The translations under genes were made by a program, and so were the position numbers. DNA of 64,000 bases, taken from the NCBI GenBank assembly GCA_030159075.1, contig BROG01000133.1, forward strand, positions 310,001 through 374,000. Reading direction: 5' to 3'. Shown here piece after piece: positions 32,495 through 46,025 of the stretch. The stretch comes from Atrina japonica (lineage: Eukaryota; Mollusca; Bivalvia; Pterioida; Pinnidae). The notes under the pieces were generated by a model. That model did no database searches and was not told the DNA's origin. It saw only the letters and a program-made list of their open reading frames with translations. Each line of letters begins with the position of its first letter. Within the stretch, counting starts at the first letter, position 1.

Positions 32495-32786
32495 GAGGCA
32501 TATGTAATGTATAATGCTGTACATTATATATCGCTGATTGTATGATGTAACAGTAATGTATAATTGACATATACACATGTTAACAATATTTTGTTTTTAT
32601 GTTGATTTCCCCTGTTTTAGATGTAACCTTTGTTTTTTTTTTATATCCAAGAAGTATACATAAAAGCTAATGTTGGGTCGAAATATTTATGTTATTTCAA
32701 CAAACAGAACACTATTATAACTTATTTTACTTGATCTTCATAAGAAATGTAAATTTATCAACTTATACTCACTGGGCATCCATCAT
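31847..32786 (-). CDS. POP7: Ribonuclease P/MRP protein subunit p20 (POP7/Rpp20), two coding exons
   Basis: Alba-fold subunit of nuclear RNase P and RNase MRP, which process pre-tRNA 5' ends and pre-rRNA; it pairs with Rpp25 on the RNA. Exon 1 is only 14 nt (32786-32773, two ATG codons, then a canonical gtgagt donor). Exon 2 is 32255-31847. Together they give 140 residues, the family's usual size. Family signatures: YTIRKRLPRKLPKRKNDIYV near the N-terminus, LERCQKLLD, HGLGAAINRAINLALQL, TSTVELLDDLDPKSDT and RNNSAIHIRVF. The exon 2 acceptor (ttaaag) is weak, but its phase exactly fits exon 1. The intron (32256-32772) contains a TA tract. The gene is head to head with ARV1. Confidence 0.93.
32409..32489. 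repeat. (TA)n microsatellite in the POP7 intron
   Basis: About 80 bp of alternating TA. Confidence 0.97.
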
Positions 32787-33151
32787 ATCCGAAAAAAATC
32801 AATAGGTTGGTACTGTACACGACAGAGTGCAGGCGTATATGTAGAGTAATCGTTCATTTTTATTTTTTTTTGTTGTAGGCGGATCCAGAAAGAACTACCG
32901 TTTATAAACCTGAAGATCGATAAAAAGATAAGTCGGTAAATGTGGAAACAAAAAATATCTTTATCTTTATTATTATTACCAAACAACAAATATTCTCATT
33001 TAAATTACACATTCTTCACAAAGAACTGGCGAACATTAATATAGTTCGGGCTCGGGCTTCAGTACTCTGCATAACTAAATGTGACAGTTACCAAAGATCC
33101 AACTTTCATTTTTAGGAAGGACCAGTTGATCTCATTCTGCGTCCCAGCGGG
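32787..33151. promoter_or_regulatory. Divergent POP7-ARV1 intergenic region
   Basis: Only 365 bp separate the two start codons, so one bidirectional promoter for two housekeeping genes is likely. An acceptor-like tttttag at 33109-33115, immediately upstream of the ARV1 start exon, suggests a 5'-UTR intron on the ARV1 side. No TATA box is evident; promoter activity is inferred from position. Confidence 0.5.
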
Positions 33152-36100
33152 ATGGCACTACAGTCTAACCAAATTTATACATGCATACACTGCGGTTGTA
33201 AGGCCGACAGATTGTATCAGGACTATAAGAATGGCATAATCAAAATAGAACATTGTGTAAATATTGTTTTCATTTATTGACCACAGTCAGTGACAGGTGC
33301 TTGTGTCGTTGTGTTGCTGTGAACTAAATCATGTATTAACTGCTACCTTTTCCTGCTCTGCATAAATATTTCTGCCATATTGCATATTGTTTACTTTATC
33401 AAAGTTAAATTGATAAAATTATAATAATTTTTTAATGAAATAAAACCTACCATGTCCACAGATTTATGCTGTTGTGATAATCATATTAAAAAGCAAACTT
33501 AGTTTTTGTCTTTTTTCTAGAAATGAATTAAATTACCATAGTTACTTTTCCCCCAATTTGGCCTATCGAAAGGACACTGTCCCCAAAAGGTTTTATTAAA
33601 CCCTGGAATGGCAAAACTGCAAAAGGATACGTTTAAAGCAATTTCCTGGTAGAAAAAAGAGTTTGATAGAGAGAAATTATATCTCCCAACCTAGTTATAC
33701 CCCACTTTTAGTTCTTGAAAGCCACTCATTGTTAGCTGATGATAAAATCTGTCCACAATTATAATTAGGACAGAAATGTATCTGCATTTTTGACTAGGGT
33801 TTGTAAGTTTTAAGATCGCATACATCTTTGATTTCTGTTTATTTTCAGAAAAACTGTAATGAACCTGTTGATAAATACAAAGAATTTGACACGGTCATAA
33901 TATGTTTGGATGCATTGTTGCTTAAAAGAGAAGCTTTCCAACACGTTCTATACAACAGCAAAATACAGGTAAAATATTTATTTTATAGAAAAGAGGTGTC
34001 CGTCCAGTACTCCGAAGAACCGATAGTTGAATGTCTGATAGTCCAAAGGCCCGATAGTCTTTGGAGAGCACTCTAAAGTACCGGTAATAGCTGGTGTCAA
34101 ATTTGAAAAACAGCCCACTGGAAAGTGAAGTCACTTTCATTATTTACAAGAGAACATTCATCTTAATTCCTCACAGATAAATTAAAAATGATATCATTCA
34201 ATGTCGTTAGTGTAAATATAACTTAACCGGGATAGACCTTGCCCGATTTTAAGTTGAAGTCACGTGATTCAAGTACAAACTACTCAAAAAAATCTGAACC
34301 AAATGAGACAACTTAGACATGGTCTATTTGAAGAACTTAATACAATAAAACCATGCAACCATAACAAAATGCATGAGGTATATGAATTTGATAAAATGTT
34401 TAAATGAATATAAATAAATCAACCAAACACCCTTGGTTGTTAAAACTTGTAATAGAGACATCTTGGAAATTATCAAGTGTAGTCCTAACACATCTGTCAT
34501 CATGTCATTTTGCCTCATTGAAAAGTTGGTCAACAGCTTTCAAGTCCATTTATGTGTTAGTGCAGATTATTCCTTGTGTATTATTTTTATAAATTATATA
34601 TACATGTATGTTCTTTATTTATACATTTCATCAGTGGCATCATAAGCTTTAAAATATATGTACATTGCAGACCTTTGCTCATTCATATGTAAACCTGTTA
34701 GCAAAACATACATATAAGTCTGATAGGAAACTTGTTACTTGCTACCAATCATTTGAACCACAAGTTCCCATCACACATGGAATGCTCACATTTAATCATG
34801 TTCATTTTTGTAAACTGTTTTATCTATTGTCTTATTTACAGAGAGTGTGGAAGCTGACAGCGATTCTGTTGATTTGTGATGCTTATGTCAAACTGGTGGA
34901 ACAAAGATCTAATGGAGACCAGACACTGATATTAACAGATTATGTTATTTACTCAGCTCTAGAATGGGGATTATACTTCAATTATTTTCTAGCAGTAATG
35001 GGTATGTACTGATGTTCATCAATAGATACATCATGTAACCAGGATGCCCCTGTCATCAAAGATTGCGATGTTCAGGGCTTGAATTGAATGTTTTTCCCAA
35101 GTGACCCACAAGGCCAGTAGCATAAAAATCCAGTTGCCCATCAAACATCTACTGGCCCACAAATACTGTAACTAAAAAGAAATAATTTCATGATATATTT
35201 AGATACAAATTAACCAACTAAAACAGTAAGGACAAGACAGGATATTATCAATTTAGATTAAAGATGAGGTAGATTATTTTATAAGATTTACATATGTGTA
35301 ACAATTAGATTATTTTATAAGATTTACATATGTGTAACAATTAGATTATTTTGTAATATTTATATATGTGTAACAATTAGATTATTTTGTAATATTTACA
35401 TATGTGTAACAATTATTGAAAATATCACTTACACTCTGTCTTTATATTTCCTTTACTGGACATTTGGGCTAGCATAGATGAGAAATCTACAGGCCCATCT
35501 TGTAACTTACTGACACCAGTTGCATCATTTTATCACATGTTATATCAGAGAACCTCTCCATCATCATTTCATTACTCTTTTTCAGAACTTTCAATCAGTG
35601 ATGAGTCAATCATTTTTCATTTCAGACCTCTCTGATTGTATGATTTCTCTTTTTCAGAACTTGTTGTGAGCACCACATTTGTGTTACTAGTTATTTCAGT
35701 ACAACTGAAACTTCAAACAGGAAATTTCTGGCTGTTTAGGTAAGCTAAATCAAGTAAATATCAAGTAACGTTTTGTTAATAACTCTGGCACCTTTTCCTA
35801 ATATCAAAGAGACAGAAACCAAAGAATTATCAGTAGGAAAGTCAAAACTGAGTCATGCTGACCAGAAATACCATTACAGGTCAGATAGGGTGCCATTGAG
35901 GTATAAGAAGTCCTGCTGACCAGAAACACTACTAAAGGTCAGATAGGGTGCCATTGATGTATAAGAAGTCCTTCTGACCAGAAACACTACTAAAAGTCAG
36001 ATAGGGTGCCATTGATGTATAAGAAGTCCTGCTGACCAGAAACACTACTAAAGGTCAGATAGGGTGCCATTGAGGTATCAGAAGTCCTGCTGACCAAGAA

Positions 36101-39100
36101 CACAGCACCAGACATAAGTAAGAATTCAAAGTCAAATGCAGGAGGTAAAGCCCCAGATCGCAATCAGTGTAGCAACATAGCAACCACTATGATATCATGT
36201 TGATACAAGCAATCATTGTAAACTAACAAACTAAAAAGAATATTTTGTAAAGGAAATTTGTTCTTTTGATGTTGGTTTGCATGGATGGCAATGAGTCCTT
36301 GTCAATGCATATATTTCATTAGGCTAAGTAGAAAATGTGTGTTTTCAGAACCAGTTTTGCAGCCCAACTCATAGCTTTTTCATTAAATTCTGAAAATTTC
36401 AGAAATTCAGTTTGTTCTGTCTAAATTATGGCTATCAAATTATAGAGGAACAATCGTGTTATTGGAGAAAATCCTTTAAGACAGTGCTCAGAAACAACAT
36501 ACATTAGTGAGTATGGACAAAGTCCTTTGTAAAAGCATGAATGAATGATTAGCAAATGTGTCGAAGCTTGTGACTACCACAGAGTTTTTGAAATTCGCTG
36601 GTCGTACCAGAAAAACGTAAATTTGACAAAAGTCTGGTGAAATCTATTTGATAACTGGTCCAAATGACCAGTAATTTTCCATTTCATTTCAAAATGTGTA
36701 TATATACAGACCAGTAAAAATTTGTCCTTGACCATTGAAATTCCGTTATTCGTTGGTCTGGTTGACCAGTAATATCTTATTTCAAAATGTCTGCTACCAT
36801 ACTATCTCACATACTTCCCTGCCCAATCTGATGATCAAAATCAGTTGCATTGGTGAGAAGCAGATATGCCAACCTCTGCACTTCTCGTACACTCTTCACT
36901 GGAAACACATCTGTTTTTATTTTTAGCCAATATAGATTTAATAACAAATAGCTAAATATTGATATTGAAGTAATTTCACTACATTATGAACTTGCTACAT
37001 TTCATCAAGTTTATTGTTTTTATAGCTTAGATGTGTTACATGGTCTTCTTCTATCAAACTTTGGAAAGATTCTAGTTATACCAGCAGTACTCTGGGGTCA
37101 CAACCATAGCTGTATCTATGTATGGCTCAGCAAATGCTTCGTTTCTGCATCTAATATACAGGCCCTTAGAGGTATGTTATTCTTTTTTTAGATTTTTCAC
37201 TGGTTAGTAAAAACAATATTTCTGTGTACATGTATATATGTTTATTGTTTGTCAAATAAGCTCCTCCACTTTGATTATGTTAATTAATTTGCTAAAAAGG
37301 CCTATTTTTTCAAGTTAATCAGTGGAAATTAACTCCTGTGACTTGACCTTTCCTTAGAGACCTTGAAACTGTTCATCATTTTTTTTTATCATTAAATATG
37401 TGATACGATTTTATTATTTTCTTTTAGATTTATCAGTAAGTAAAATTAAGTTCTAAATAAATACTGATTGTGCCAACCAATCACAAAGACACATATAATC
37501 TTGGACACAAGTTTTGTGAAAGAAAAGACATTTAATTGAAGATGAAATAAGGTAGGAAAAGTAATATAAAATATCTTTGACAGAAAATTTGGTGCAGATA
37601 AATTAAAGGTCAACAGGCACGAAAATTTGATGTTGATTTTATTGCATTTTTGGTTAGATATAAATAAAACCTAAGTATTACGTGCAAAGAACATTTTTTT
37701 TACTCCTCCATTTACGCATTTCAGGTGGAAAAACGTAACAAAATGTTAGGTTAGAAAGAGTAGTTTCCCTTTACCAAATACTCTGCTAGGTCTGGTAAAC
37801 AGGAAGTGATGTACATGTGGTGGTCAGCAGTATAAAGATAAAAACTGTATATAAATTGTATAGCTAGTCTGGTGCAAGGCTTAATATTGTAAGATTAAAG
37901 ATTTGCTGTATTTTTCTTCTTTCTTTGTAGAATATCATTCACAATAGCATAATTATTGATTTTCTACCCATGCAGATATTATTTTTATTTTAGACCTATC
38001 AGCCATATATAAAGCCTAACATATATCTCTGGATCTACAGGCTACCGCTATTTCCTATGTGACTTAACAGTCATTTAGATCTAGCCTAAAGTAAATCTAT
38101 ACCTATAATCAAATATCTTGTAATCAGTTTTCACATGTCCCTGATAAAGTTATTTGTGAGAACGTCTCAGTCGGGGTCTTCCGGCCACCGCTATGTGTTC
38201 TTAGAAGTGAAATATAGCAAACTAGAATCCCATTGATATGTTGTCTGTGTATATACATTTTTGATTGTGGACATACGTATACGTTATAGCCCTAAGAAGG
38301 AGAAATATAATATCTCGACAGGAATTTGTCATCCAGAACTTAAAATTTCCCCGATGAAATATAAAACAAAGATCTATAATAAAATAACAACAATGAATTA
38401 AAAACAATAGTCTTAAATATCCAAATAAAGTTAATTTTAATGTGCACATAACAAATGTAGGGTATATTTCTTTGATTATCAGATGGGATACCATTTGTTA
38501 TTACCTTACACATAGATTTATGAAATTGAATTTATTTTAAAAATAGAAACATATATTTAAGACAAGAAGTGGAATATAATCGCAGATACAAGTGGTATGT
38601 TTTTGTTCACTTTTTATGTTCACCTTTCTACATTACAAACTCTGTCTATTTGAATAAAATTATATTTTGTATACAGTTTTTGTAATTAGATCTAGTTAAC
38701 TTTAGTCTCATTTCTGAAAAAAAAATCATGATTTTTTTTTTACCAGAAGCGTCCTGAAATATGGTTTTATGAAATATTACAATGTACATCCAACACGCGT
38801 GTTTACCACGGCTTTTGAAACGATTAAAACTCAGTCATTATACAAGTGCGTACTTTTGTCGACGATAAAATAAACCACTTAAAATAATAATGACTTATGA
38901 ATAATAATTATTCATGAAATTTAGAAATATTAATTTTATTTATTAAAATCAATATCAAGAAAATATTTTTAAAATTAATTTTCTATTTTTTCAAGCCCGG
39001 TCCCAGCAATACTGGCGAAATATGCCATTTACATCACAATTTTCTCCAAAACTTTGTCTATTTGAAACTTTTTTTCTCGAATTAATATCTCATTTTAGTC

Positions 39101-40406
39101 TTTTTCTGAAGTAAAACCTGTCAATTTTTTATCATTTAATTTTACCGGTCCTAGGTTTTAAATTGTACATCCAACATGTATATTTACTATGGGTTTTATA
39201 CGATTAAAAATAATCCCCTGTGTTCACAGATGATAATATAGACTGCATAAAATGATTATATTTTGAAATATACATTTTATTCAAAAATATGAATATATTT
39301 AAATTGATATCAAGAGAATAAGATATAAAAACTGTAACATTTTAGTTTTTTATATTACTGCTAAAATCATTATCAAAACACCAAAATAGTAGATGAAATG
39401 GACATACACAAGTGCTGTATTTTCTCTCTTGACTGAACAGACAGGCGTCCCAAAGAGTATACGTACTAAAGCTAATTGAATTGATATGGTGATTGACAGG
39501 TGATTGATTCTGAAACTGAGTTACATGTACAGGTAGGAGACATCCCTTAAAAGTTCCCATTTAGGTCTGGAAAGGATATCATGATAAAAAATAAGTGGCA
39601 AAATAAATCATGGGGAATGGCGACTTACATGTATGAAATTCTCTATGTGCCTAGAGTGTTTTTAGGACAATATAGTAATGCGTTTATCTGTTGTCATATT
39701 TTTGGAAACAATAAAACCTCTTTTTTCCATCATTTTTTCTTACATCTAAAGGCTACGTTATAAACAATTACGCATTTCACATACTTAAGTCAGTATTAAT
39801 ATTTTGACACTGATAAGAATAGCGGACACCACCACACTTATGTCACACTCCAAGTGCTCCGAGATTTGCCTAATGTTACCTAACATTACCTTGTCCTTTG
39901 ACCTGTAAGTTCATTTTTCAAAATAAAAAAGCTAAATTTTAAATTTTAATATTTATTTCAATTTTTTAGGGGACTTTGGCCCGTAATATTTTTGACCCCA
40001 TAAAAGATATAAAACAAAACAATAATACAATCAAAGATATTTGTTGAAGCATATCAAAAGACTCATTTCTGAACTATTGACAGTGTAAACTAAGAAAATT
40101 TGACACTTATATATTCACAAAATAACTGAATTATTGCAGAATTAGATAATGTTAAGATGTTTGCATTCCACAGGAAATTTATGATAATAAAAATAAAAAT
40201 GATAAAAGCAATAGGTCAGTTAAGACAACCTACATTGTAGCCTTTTTTGTTAGAAGAATGCTTTTGTTTTAAATCTGTGTTTTTTCCTTTCAGTTTTAAA
40301 ACCAACCTGGAAAGTGTGGTACTGTATCATAATTGTTTGCCTTGGACAAATTATTGCCATGGTGATGTCTACAGCTTTAAAGAATCAGTTTCCCCATGCA
40401 GCTTGA
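33152..40406 (+). CDS. ARV1: ARV1 ER lipid/sterol homeostasis protein, six coding exons
   Basis: Multi-pass ER membrane protein involved in sterol distribution and GPI-anchor synthesis. Exons: 33152-33256, 33849-33968, 34842-35001, 35658-35739, 37026-37171, 40294-40406; phases join to 241 residues. The N-terminal ARV1 homology domain has a zinc-type pair, C11-x2-C14 and C35-x2-C38 (YTCIHCGC ... HCKNC), then NEPVDKYKEFD and AFQHVLYN. Hydrophobic segments follow in exons 3-6 (for example LALTA-like ILLICDAYV, TTFVLLVISV, GKILVIPAVLW and WYCIIIVCLGQIIAMVM). The start is the first in-frame ATG of exon 1; an upstream in-frame stretch (EGPVDLILRPSG) could be 5'-UTR or coding. All donors are GT and acceptors AG. 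Intron 5 is ~3.1 kb and repeat-rich. Confidence 0.94.
35262..35415. repeat. ~36-bp minisatellite, four units (ARV1 intron 3)
   Basis: tagattattttataagattt followed by acatatgtgtaacaat, repeated four times with few changes. Confidence 0.9.
35860..36095. repeat. ~55-bp minisatellite, four units (ARV1 intron 4)
   Basis: ctgaccagaaacactactaa followed by aggtcagatagggtgccatt and gatgtataagaagtcctg, four near-identical copies. Confidence 0.93.
38635..39260. repeat. Diverged tandem duplication in ARV1 intron 5
   Basis: Two ~400-bp segments share tgtctatttgaa, ttttagtct/actttagtctc, a ggttttatgaaat or ggttttaaattg block, tgtacatccaaca and a cgattaaaa block in order. They are old duplicates or two copies of one transposon. 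Confidence 0.5.
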
Positions 40407-40539
40407 CATTGCAGTATGTTATTTGTTTGGCACCATCGTCAAAATATCAAAAAGTACAACAAGAAGGGGTCCTGATTCTTTGGTCCTGGGCATTGGTTGG
40501 CACAGTCAGTATGGTTTTAAAGAGTATTTGTGATTGGTC

Positions 40540-41074
40540 AGTATGGTTATAACGAGCTTTGTGATTGGTTGGCACAATTGGTATGAATATAAAAAGCTTT
40601 TGTGATTGGTTGGGACAATTGGTATGATTTTAAGAGCCTCTGTGATTGGTTGGCACAATCAGTATGATTATAAAGAGACTTTGTGATTGGTTGGCAAAAT
40701 CAGTATAAATATAAAGAACCTTTTGTGATTGGTTGGCACAGTCAGTATGATTTTAAAGAAATTTGTGATTGGTTGGCACAATTGGTATGATTTTAAAGAG
40801 CCTTTGTGATTGGTGGGCACAATTAGTATGATTTTAAAGAGTCTTTGAGATTGGTTGGCAAAATCAGTATAAATATAAAGAACCTTTTGTGATTGGTTGG
40901 CACAGTCAGTATGATTTTAAAGAGATTTGTGATTGGTTGGCAAAATCAGTATAAATATAAAGAACCTTTTGTGATTGGTTGGCACAGGTAGTATGATTTT
41001 AAAGAGATTTGTGATTGGTTGGCACAATCGGCATGAACATAAAGAGTTTTTGTGATTGGTTGACACAATTGGTA
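40540..41074. repeat. ~38-60-bp minisatellite, left half
   Basis: Units of tttgtgattggttggcacaa followed by ttggtatgattttaaagagc, thirteen or so copies starting ~130 bp after the ARV1 stop. The same array continues at 42056-42285 after an insertion. Confidence 0.93.
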
Positions 41075-42055
41075 TTACCCCTTTCAATACGATAGTGTCC
41101 TATAATACCCGCTAAATTTATTGTTCACTACTCATGATAATGTCCACAGCCGCCCGGTAGTAGTGCAACCGCTGATCATGAGAACGTTGTAAACCGCCTC
41201 GTGTTTCTCCTTAGGTGGCTTCACTTTCAATTTGGGTTTTTCCCACTTTCAGTTAATGACCGGAAATCACGATTATAACGAGAGTTTGATGATACTTTAG
41301 TCTGTATTATCACATGTACATGTAATGGATGCCAGCAAAAATAAGTTATGACAAATATGAAAGTGCTATTATTTTGTGCCTGAAAGTCGTTAAAAAATGG
41401 CTGCTGCTTATGCATCTGAGATTTCCCCAAGATGTTTTAGATATTTTCAACTCTGATTCCGACTCTTAAAATAACTTTTTAATATCTGATTTCAATGATG
41501 ATTCTGCACGCAACAACATAAAAACTCTATTTCTACAGAAACACAATCCAAGATAGATATAGATTCTGAATAAGATGTTAGCGGTGACAATGATTTTACT
41601 GACAATTTTAATGCACCAACCTCCTTTGCGGAACATGTGGGGACAAATAGTTTAAATCAAAGCATTAAATTTAACACATTTACAGCTGAAAATGTTTGTC
41701 CTTCTTACAATTTGGATATTTTATCAAGTCACAAGTGAGTTAGCATATTTTCATCTCCTTTTTCATGATGAGTATACATGCATTTTTTATATGAAACGCA
41801 AAAGAAAATTGTGTACACAATAAAATCAGGTTTTTCATTCTAAAGTTGTATTTTTACATCATTGAAATAAGATCATATTCTTAAAATTTCACTCACAAAT
41901 TTATTCATTCCACACCCATAAATTAAAAATCGGACTGTAAAACAAAACAACATCATGATGAAAATGTGCTACAGTGAGCAGACTACAGAAAATTAAACTG
42001 CTATCGTGTATAATGTCACTATGCAGCTGTGATGTTGCAGTATTGAAAGGGTTAA
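41075..42055. mobile_element. piggyBac-like non-autonomous TIR element inside a minisatellite
   Basis: The left end ATTACCCCTTTCAATAC (41074) and the inverted right end (which reads ATTAACCCTTTCAATAC on the minus strand, to 42055) form a ~17-bp TIR with one mismatch. The right end carries TTAA and the left a TTAC that looks like a mutated TTAA target site. Flanking sequence on both sides is the same minisatellite. Internal sequence at 41420-41640 translates in pieces into Asp/Ser-rich text like the acidic N-terminus of PGBD transposases, interrupted by stops. About 980 bp long. Confidence 0.7.
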
Positions 42056-42285
42056 TATAAAGAGCCTTTGTGATTGGATGGCAAAATTGGTATGCTTATA
42101 AAGAGCCTTTGTGATTGGTTGGCACAATTGGTACAAATGTATGGTTATAAAGAGCCTTTGTGATTGGTTGGCACAATTGGTATGGTTATAAAGAGTCTTT
42201 GTGACTGGTTGGCACAATTGGTATGTTTATAAAGAGTCTTTTGTGACTGGTTGGCACAATTGGTATGGTTATAAAGAGATATCAG
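42056..42285. repeat. Minisatellite, right half
   Basis: Five units of the same tttgtgattggttggcacaa motif as at 40540-41074, resuming directly after the TIR element. Confidence 0.93.
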
Positions 42286-43070
42286 GTTCCTGGGAAGTGT
42301 AAAAATCCTCTGGAAATAGAGAGATGGGATCAAGTGTCTGGGATGTGTACAATAACCTTGGAATACAGAGGTGGGAAGTGTTCAAAACCTCGGATAATAC
42401 AGAGGTGAATTACATGCCTAGGAAGATTAAGCGCTGCTGCTGTTCAGTTACACCTTCATGGTGTATGTAGTCAAATGCATATTACATCAGGAGGTATAAC
42501 ATCTGCACATAATCATTATCAACAGCAGTTTTGCAACATACAAGCCTGTTTAATACTTGTCGTATTTGACTATTTACATGTACCTATCTGTGTTATTTTC
42601 TATGTCAAACCAACTAACTATTATTTCATTAATAAAGTCACCATTTTAATTATTGTGTTTTTTTTTCTTTTCTGTTTGGTAACATTTTCTTAAATTTTCT
42701 TTAATTTGAGCAATGTTGTCATGAAAATTGACCACCACAGCACTGGCAACAAAATGTCACATTTACATATTATGAATCAAAATGTTGACACAAGTATTTA
42801 TATGGAACACTTTATTTTTGGTTTTACATCAATCACAATTGATGTATGACAATATATAGTCACAAACACATACAAATGAATATGAACTTTGGCTTAAAAG
42901 AAATGGTCATGTGATAAGTAACACTGCTATGTGAAATACTGTTTCTAGATGGAAATTTCAAAAACTCTTTAATAGCAAGTTTAGATATACAGAACTGACA
43001 ATAATTTGAAAATGTATGGAATGGTACAGTACATTAAAGAAGGTTGACACCAGAATCATATATATATATG
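42286..43070. other. Gene-free interval with a repeat fragment
   Basis: 42285-42420 holds two or three diverged copies of ctggaaatagagagatggga, related to the 21640/30955 repeat family. Nothing else is recognisable. Confidence 0.45.
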
Positions 43071-45970
43071 CTGGGTGTCAATGAAATGTAGCCTAATATT
43101 GACTCCCTACAACTGTTTGATTTTGTTCCATGTTGCAGTGAGTATATATACATATATATATAGAGAGAGAGAGACTATGTAACACTTTTATTATGACTGT
43201 GAAGCAGTTGTACTGCTATTATACTGATATATCATTATCAACTCCGTAGCGTTAACAAATACATATTTAAGCAATATCATATATTTAAAGGCATATTTAT
43301 ACAATAAAAGATGGATACTCATTCACAAAGGCTTGGTAGTGTCGTACAGACTAATTGTAGTTGCTTGTTGAAGACTTGAAATAACCAAAGTTTGCTAAGT
43401 ATTACTTTTAAAAATGTACCAAATTTTGAATACAAATACATATAATGTTGTATAAATTTATAGTATTTCGATGTATCAACGTATGTACCACAGGCATGAC
43501 TTGTATATAGATAAAGCCACTGGTATACATCATAAATGAAAGGTATATGGATGGAACAGCTTTTGTACCATATACATTATACATCTAGCAGCTTCTCTAC
43601 TACATAATTTCACATGACCATTTCTCAGATAGGAAAGAAATAGCAACAAAATGAACATTTAAAACTGCTGACAAAATGCTATCACAAGCATGACAGCTGT
43701 TGACATCAATTACATTCTACATTAATATTTGTCAATAATTTATCACATCTTATGAGCTTAATGAAAACAAACGAAAAACTTGGAACAACAAAAACAAAGG
43801 TGATTGCACATAATTCACAAGATGAAAAAAAAATCCACATACATTAATATTAAAAATCTGTATAAAGCTAATATACTGATCTCTGGAGATACAAACATGC
43901 TAGCATCCCTTGTGTGATTGGTGTCAGACATTAACCAAATGATTATTATGATGAAGACAATGGTCTGTTTGATTATTATTATCCCAGCTAAAAACATAGC
44001 TAATAGCATGCTGATATGAGAAATAAAAATTGTGATGAAATTTCTAAGTAGGTTTTATATATGTCAAATGAGATGTGAAACGAATTTGATCTTTGAGAGA
44101 TGAATTTTTTGATATACATGAAGTAGTTGACTCTGTTACAGTTTAGATGCCTCAGGTGTTAGGATATTAGTTCATGATATATGAATTATATCCTTGATAC
44201 AGTAAATTATATATGTTTCCTTTTTTTCTGTATTTTTATTTAATATTATTACAATAATTATTTATCATGGTAACTGTTGCTACTAATTTTTTACTGATTA
44301 GTGATTATTATTATTATTTTCTATTGTTTATTATTTTATTATTATTATAATTATTATTTTAATTATTATGTTTTTATTATTATTAATTATTATGGTTGTT
44401 ATCATTGTAATTTGGTCTGTTATGTGTAAACATACAATGAACAACCTCACAAATTAGGGAATTGTTTTATTCAGAAGCTACATATAAAAACTACAGTGCA
44501 TTTAGGCCAAACCACACATTATAAGCACATAAAAAATGCATGAGTTAATACCACTACTAAACCAATTATTTTGTCCTTAATTGCAGTAAATCAGTTGTAG
44601 CCCAGTGACACAGATGCTGATGACGTAAACTGTTGTAGCAGAACATGGACCATTGACTTGAAATATTAGTGGTAAACTGACAGAATAAACTCATATATTG
44701 TATGGCAGTACATGTGGTATTTGGTTAAACGTCCTTAATATAAAAATGTTTTCTGGATCAATTTCTAAAACTTCAATATTACTTATACCTGTATGACCTC
44801 ATGTGATATTTTGACACATTTGACAGTATTGTGACGTATTTTGAAACTGTTTGAGGCATTGGATAGCATATCTGTTGTGTGTAATGTGTTGGGGCATTCT
44901 ACTGGAGTATAAACCATGCTGATCACGAACAGAAACCTATATACAAATGCTGTGTCTGTATAAAGAATCATGATAGCGTTAGACTTACAAATACAGTTAA
45001 ACATCTGAAAACGTATTTACAATATATGTACAAGAACAATTATCATGAAAATATTGTGTTCTCTATTAGTGGAAACTGAAATTCGTATATACTTATGAGA
45101 CATGATGTTGTGGTGGTCTTGCTATTATAGCTGATGAGAATGATGCTGACATTGTAATACCAATGGTTTTGATAAAGATGTAGAGGAAATATTCAATTTG
45201 TCATTTTTCTTACATTTCACACAAATTGTAAGCTTAATACACCAATCTGTTTCCGATATAATCACTTTTGCTTTTATTATACTTATCTAAATAGTTTAGT
45301 ACAAGTTATTGTAAAAGCGGACAATATATTGGCTGTAAATAAAAGAAATTTACACAAAATGAATAACTAAAAATAAATCACAACAGTTAAATGCAACACC
45401 ATGTGTGTTTCAACTATATCACGATTTGATGAGTTTATAGGCGTTCTGATAAAAATGTAAAAATGTTCAGAAATCTGATTTAAAGTGAAAATATTGAAAA
45501 GTAATGTTTCAATTGATCTCGTCCATTCTAAAGAAATATTTATCTAGTTACAAAATGTACTTCTATTGTTAATGTTGCAAAATGAATACGCGAGATTGTG
45601 TACGTGTGATGTGTTCACATTCACAAGCATAATCTTCCATTTTGTTTTCATAAAAGTTGGACAAATTTTGTCTCATTTAGTCTAATGTTAACCAATCTCT
45701 TCACACATGTTTGATAATACATGTATTTGATTAATATGAATGTTTTTGTTACTGGCATGTTAAATATATATTTCAGTTTCAAGTAAAAATGAATAGATGG
45801 ATGACGCACAATGAATCATGCAATGACTGATTGGTGTTAGATTCCTCGGGTATAATCGTCAATGCTTTAAATGAAACCTATCCATCTTAGTACATTTAAC
45901 AAATTTATAATCATTTTATTTAAATACACTCTCACCCATAAATAGTCTTAAATATCATCCAACACATGAG
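43071..45970. other. Gene-free AT-rich interval with low-complexity runs
   Basis: Short TA and GA runs at 43140-43175 and an ATT/TTA-rich stretch at 44225-44400. I see no exon on either strand with splice support. Confidence 0.5.
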
Positions 45971-45974
45971 CACG

Positions 45975-46025
45975 CACCCACACTCGCGCGCGCGTGCGCA
46001 CGCACGCACACGCGCACATACACAT
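45975..46025. repeat. Alternating purine-pyrimidine CG/CA tract
   Basis: cacactcgcgcgcgcgtgcg followed by cacgcacgcacacgcgcaca, a GC-rich alternating tract in an AT-rich region, with Z-DNA-forming potential. Confidence 0.85.

Noticed and set aside
34665..35012. 115-residue plus-strand frame as a stand-alone gene
   Set aside because: Only 34842-35001 of it is real, as exon 3 of ARV1; the upstream part is intron.
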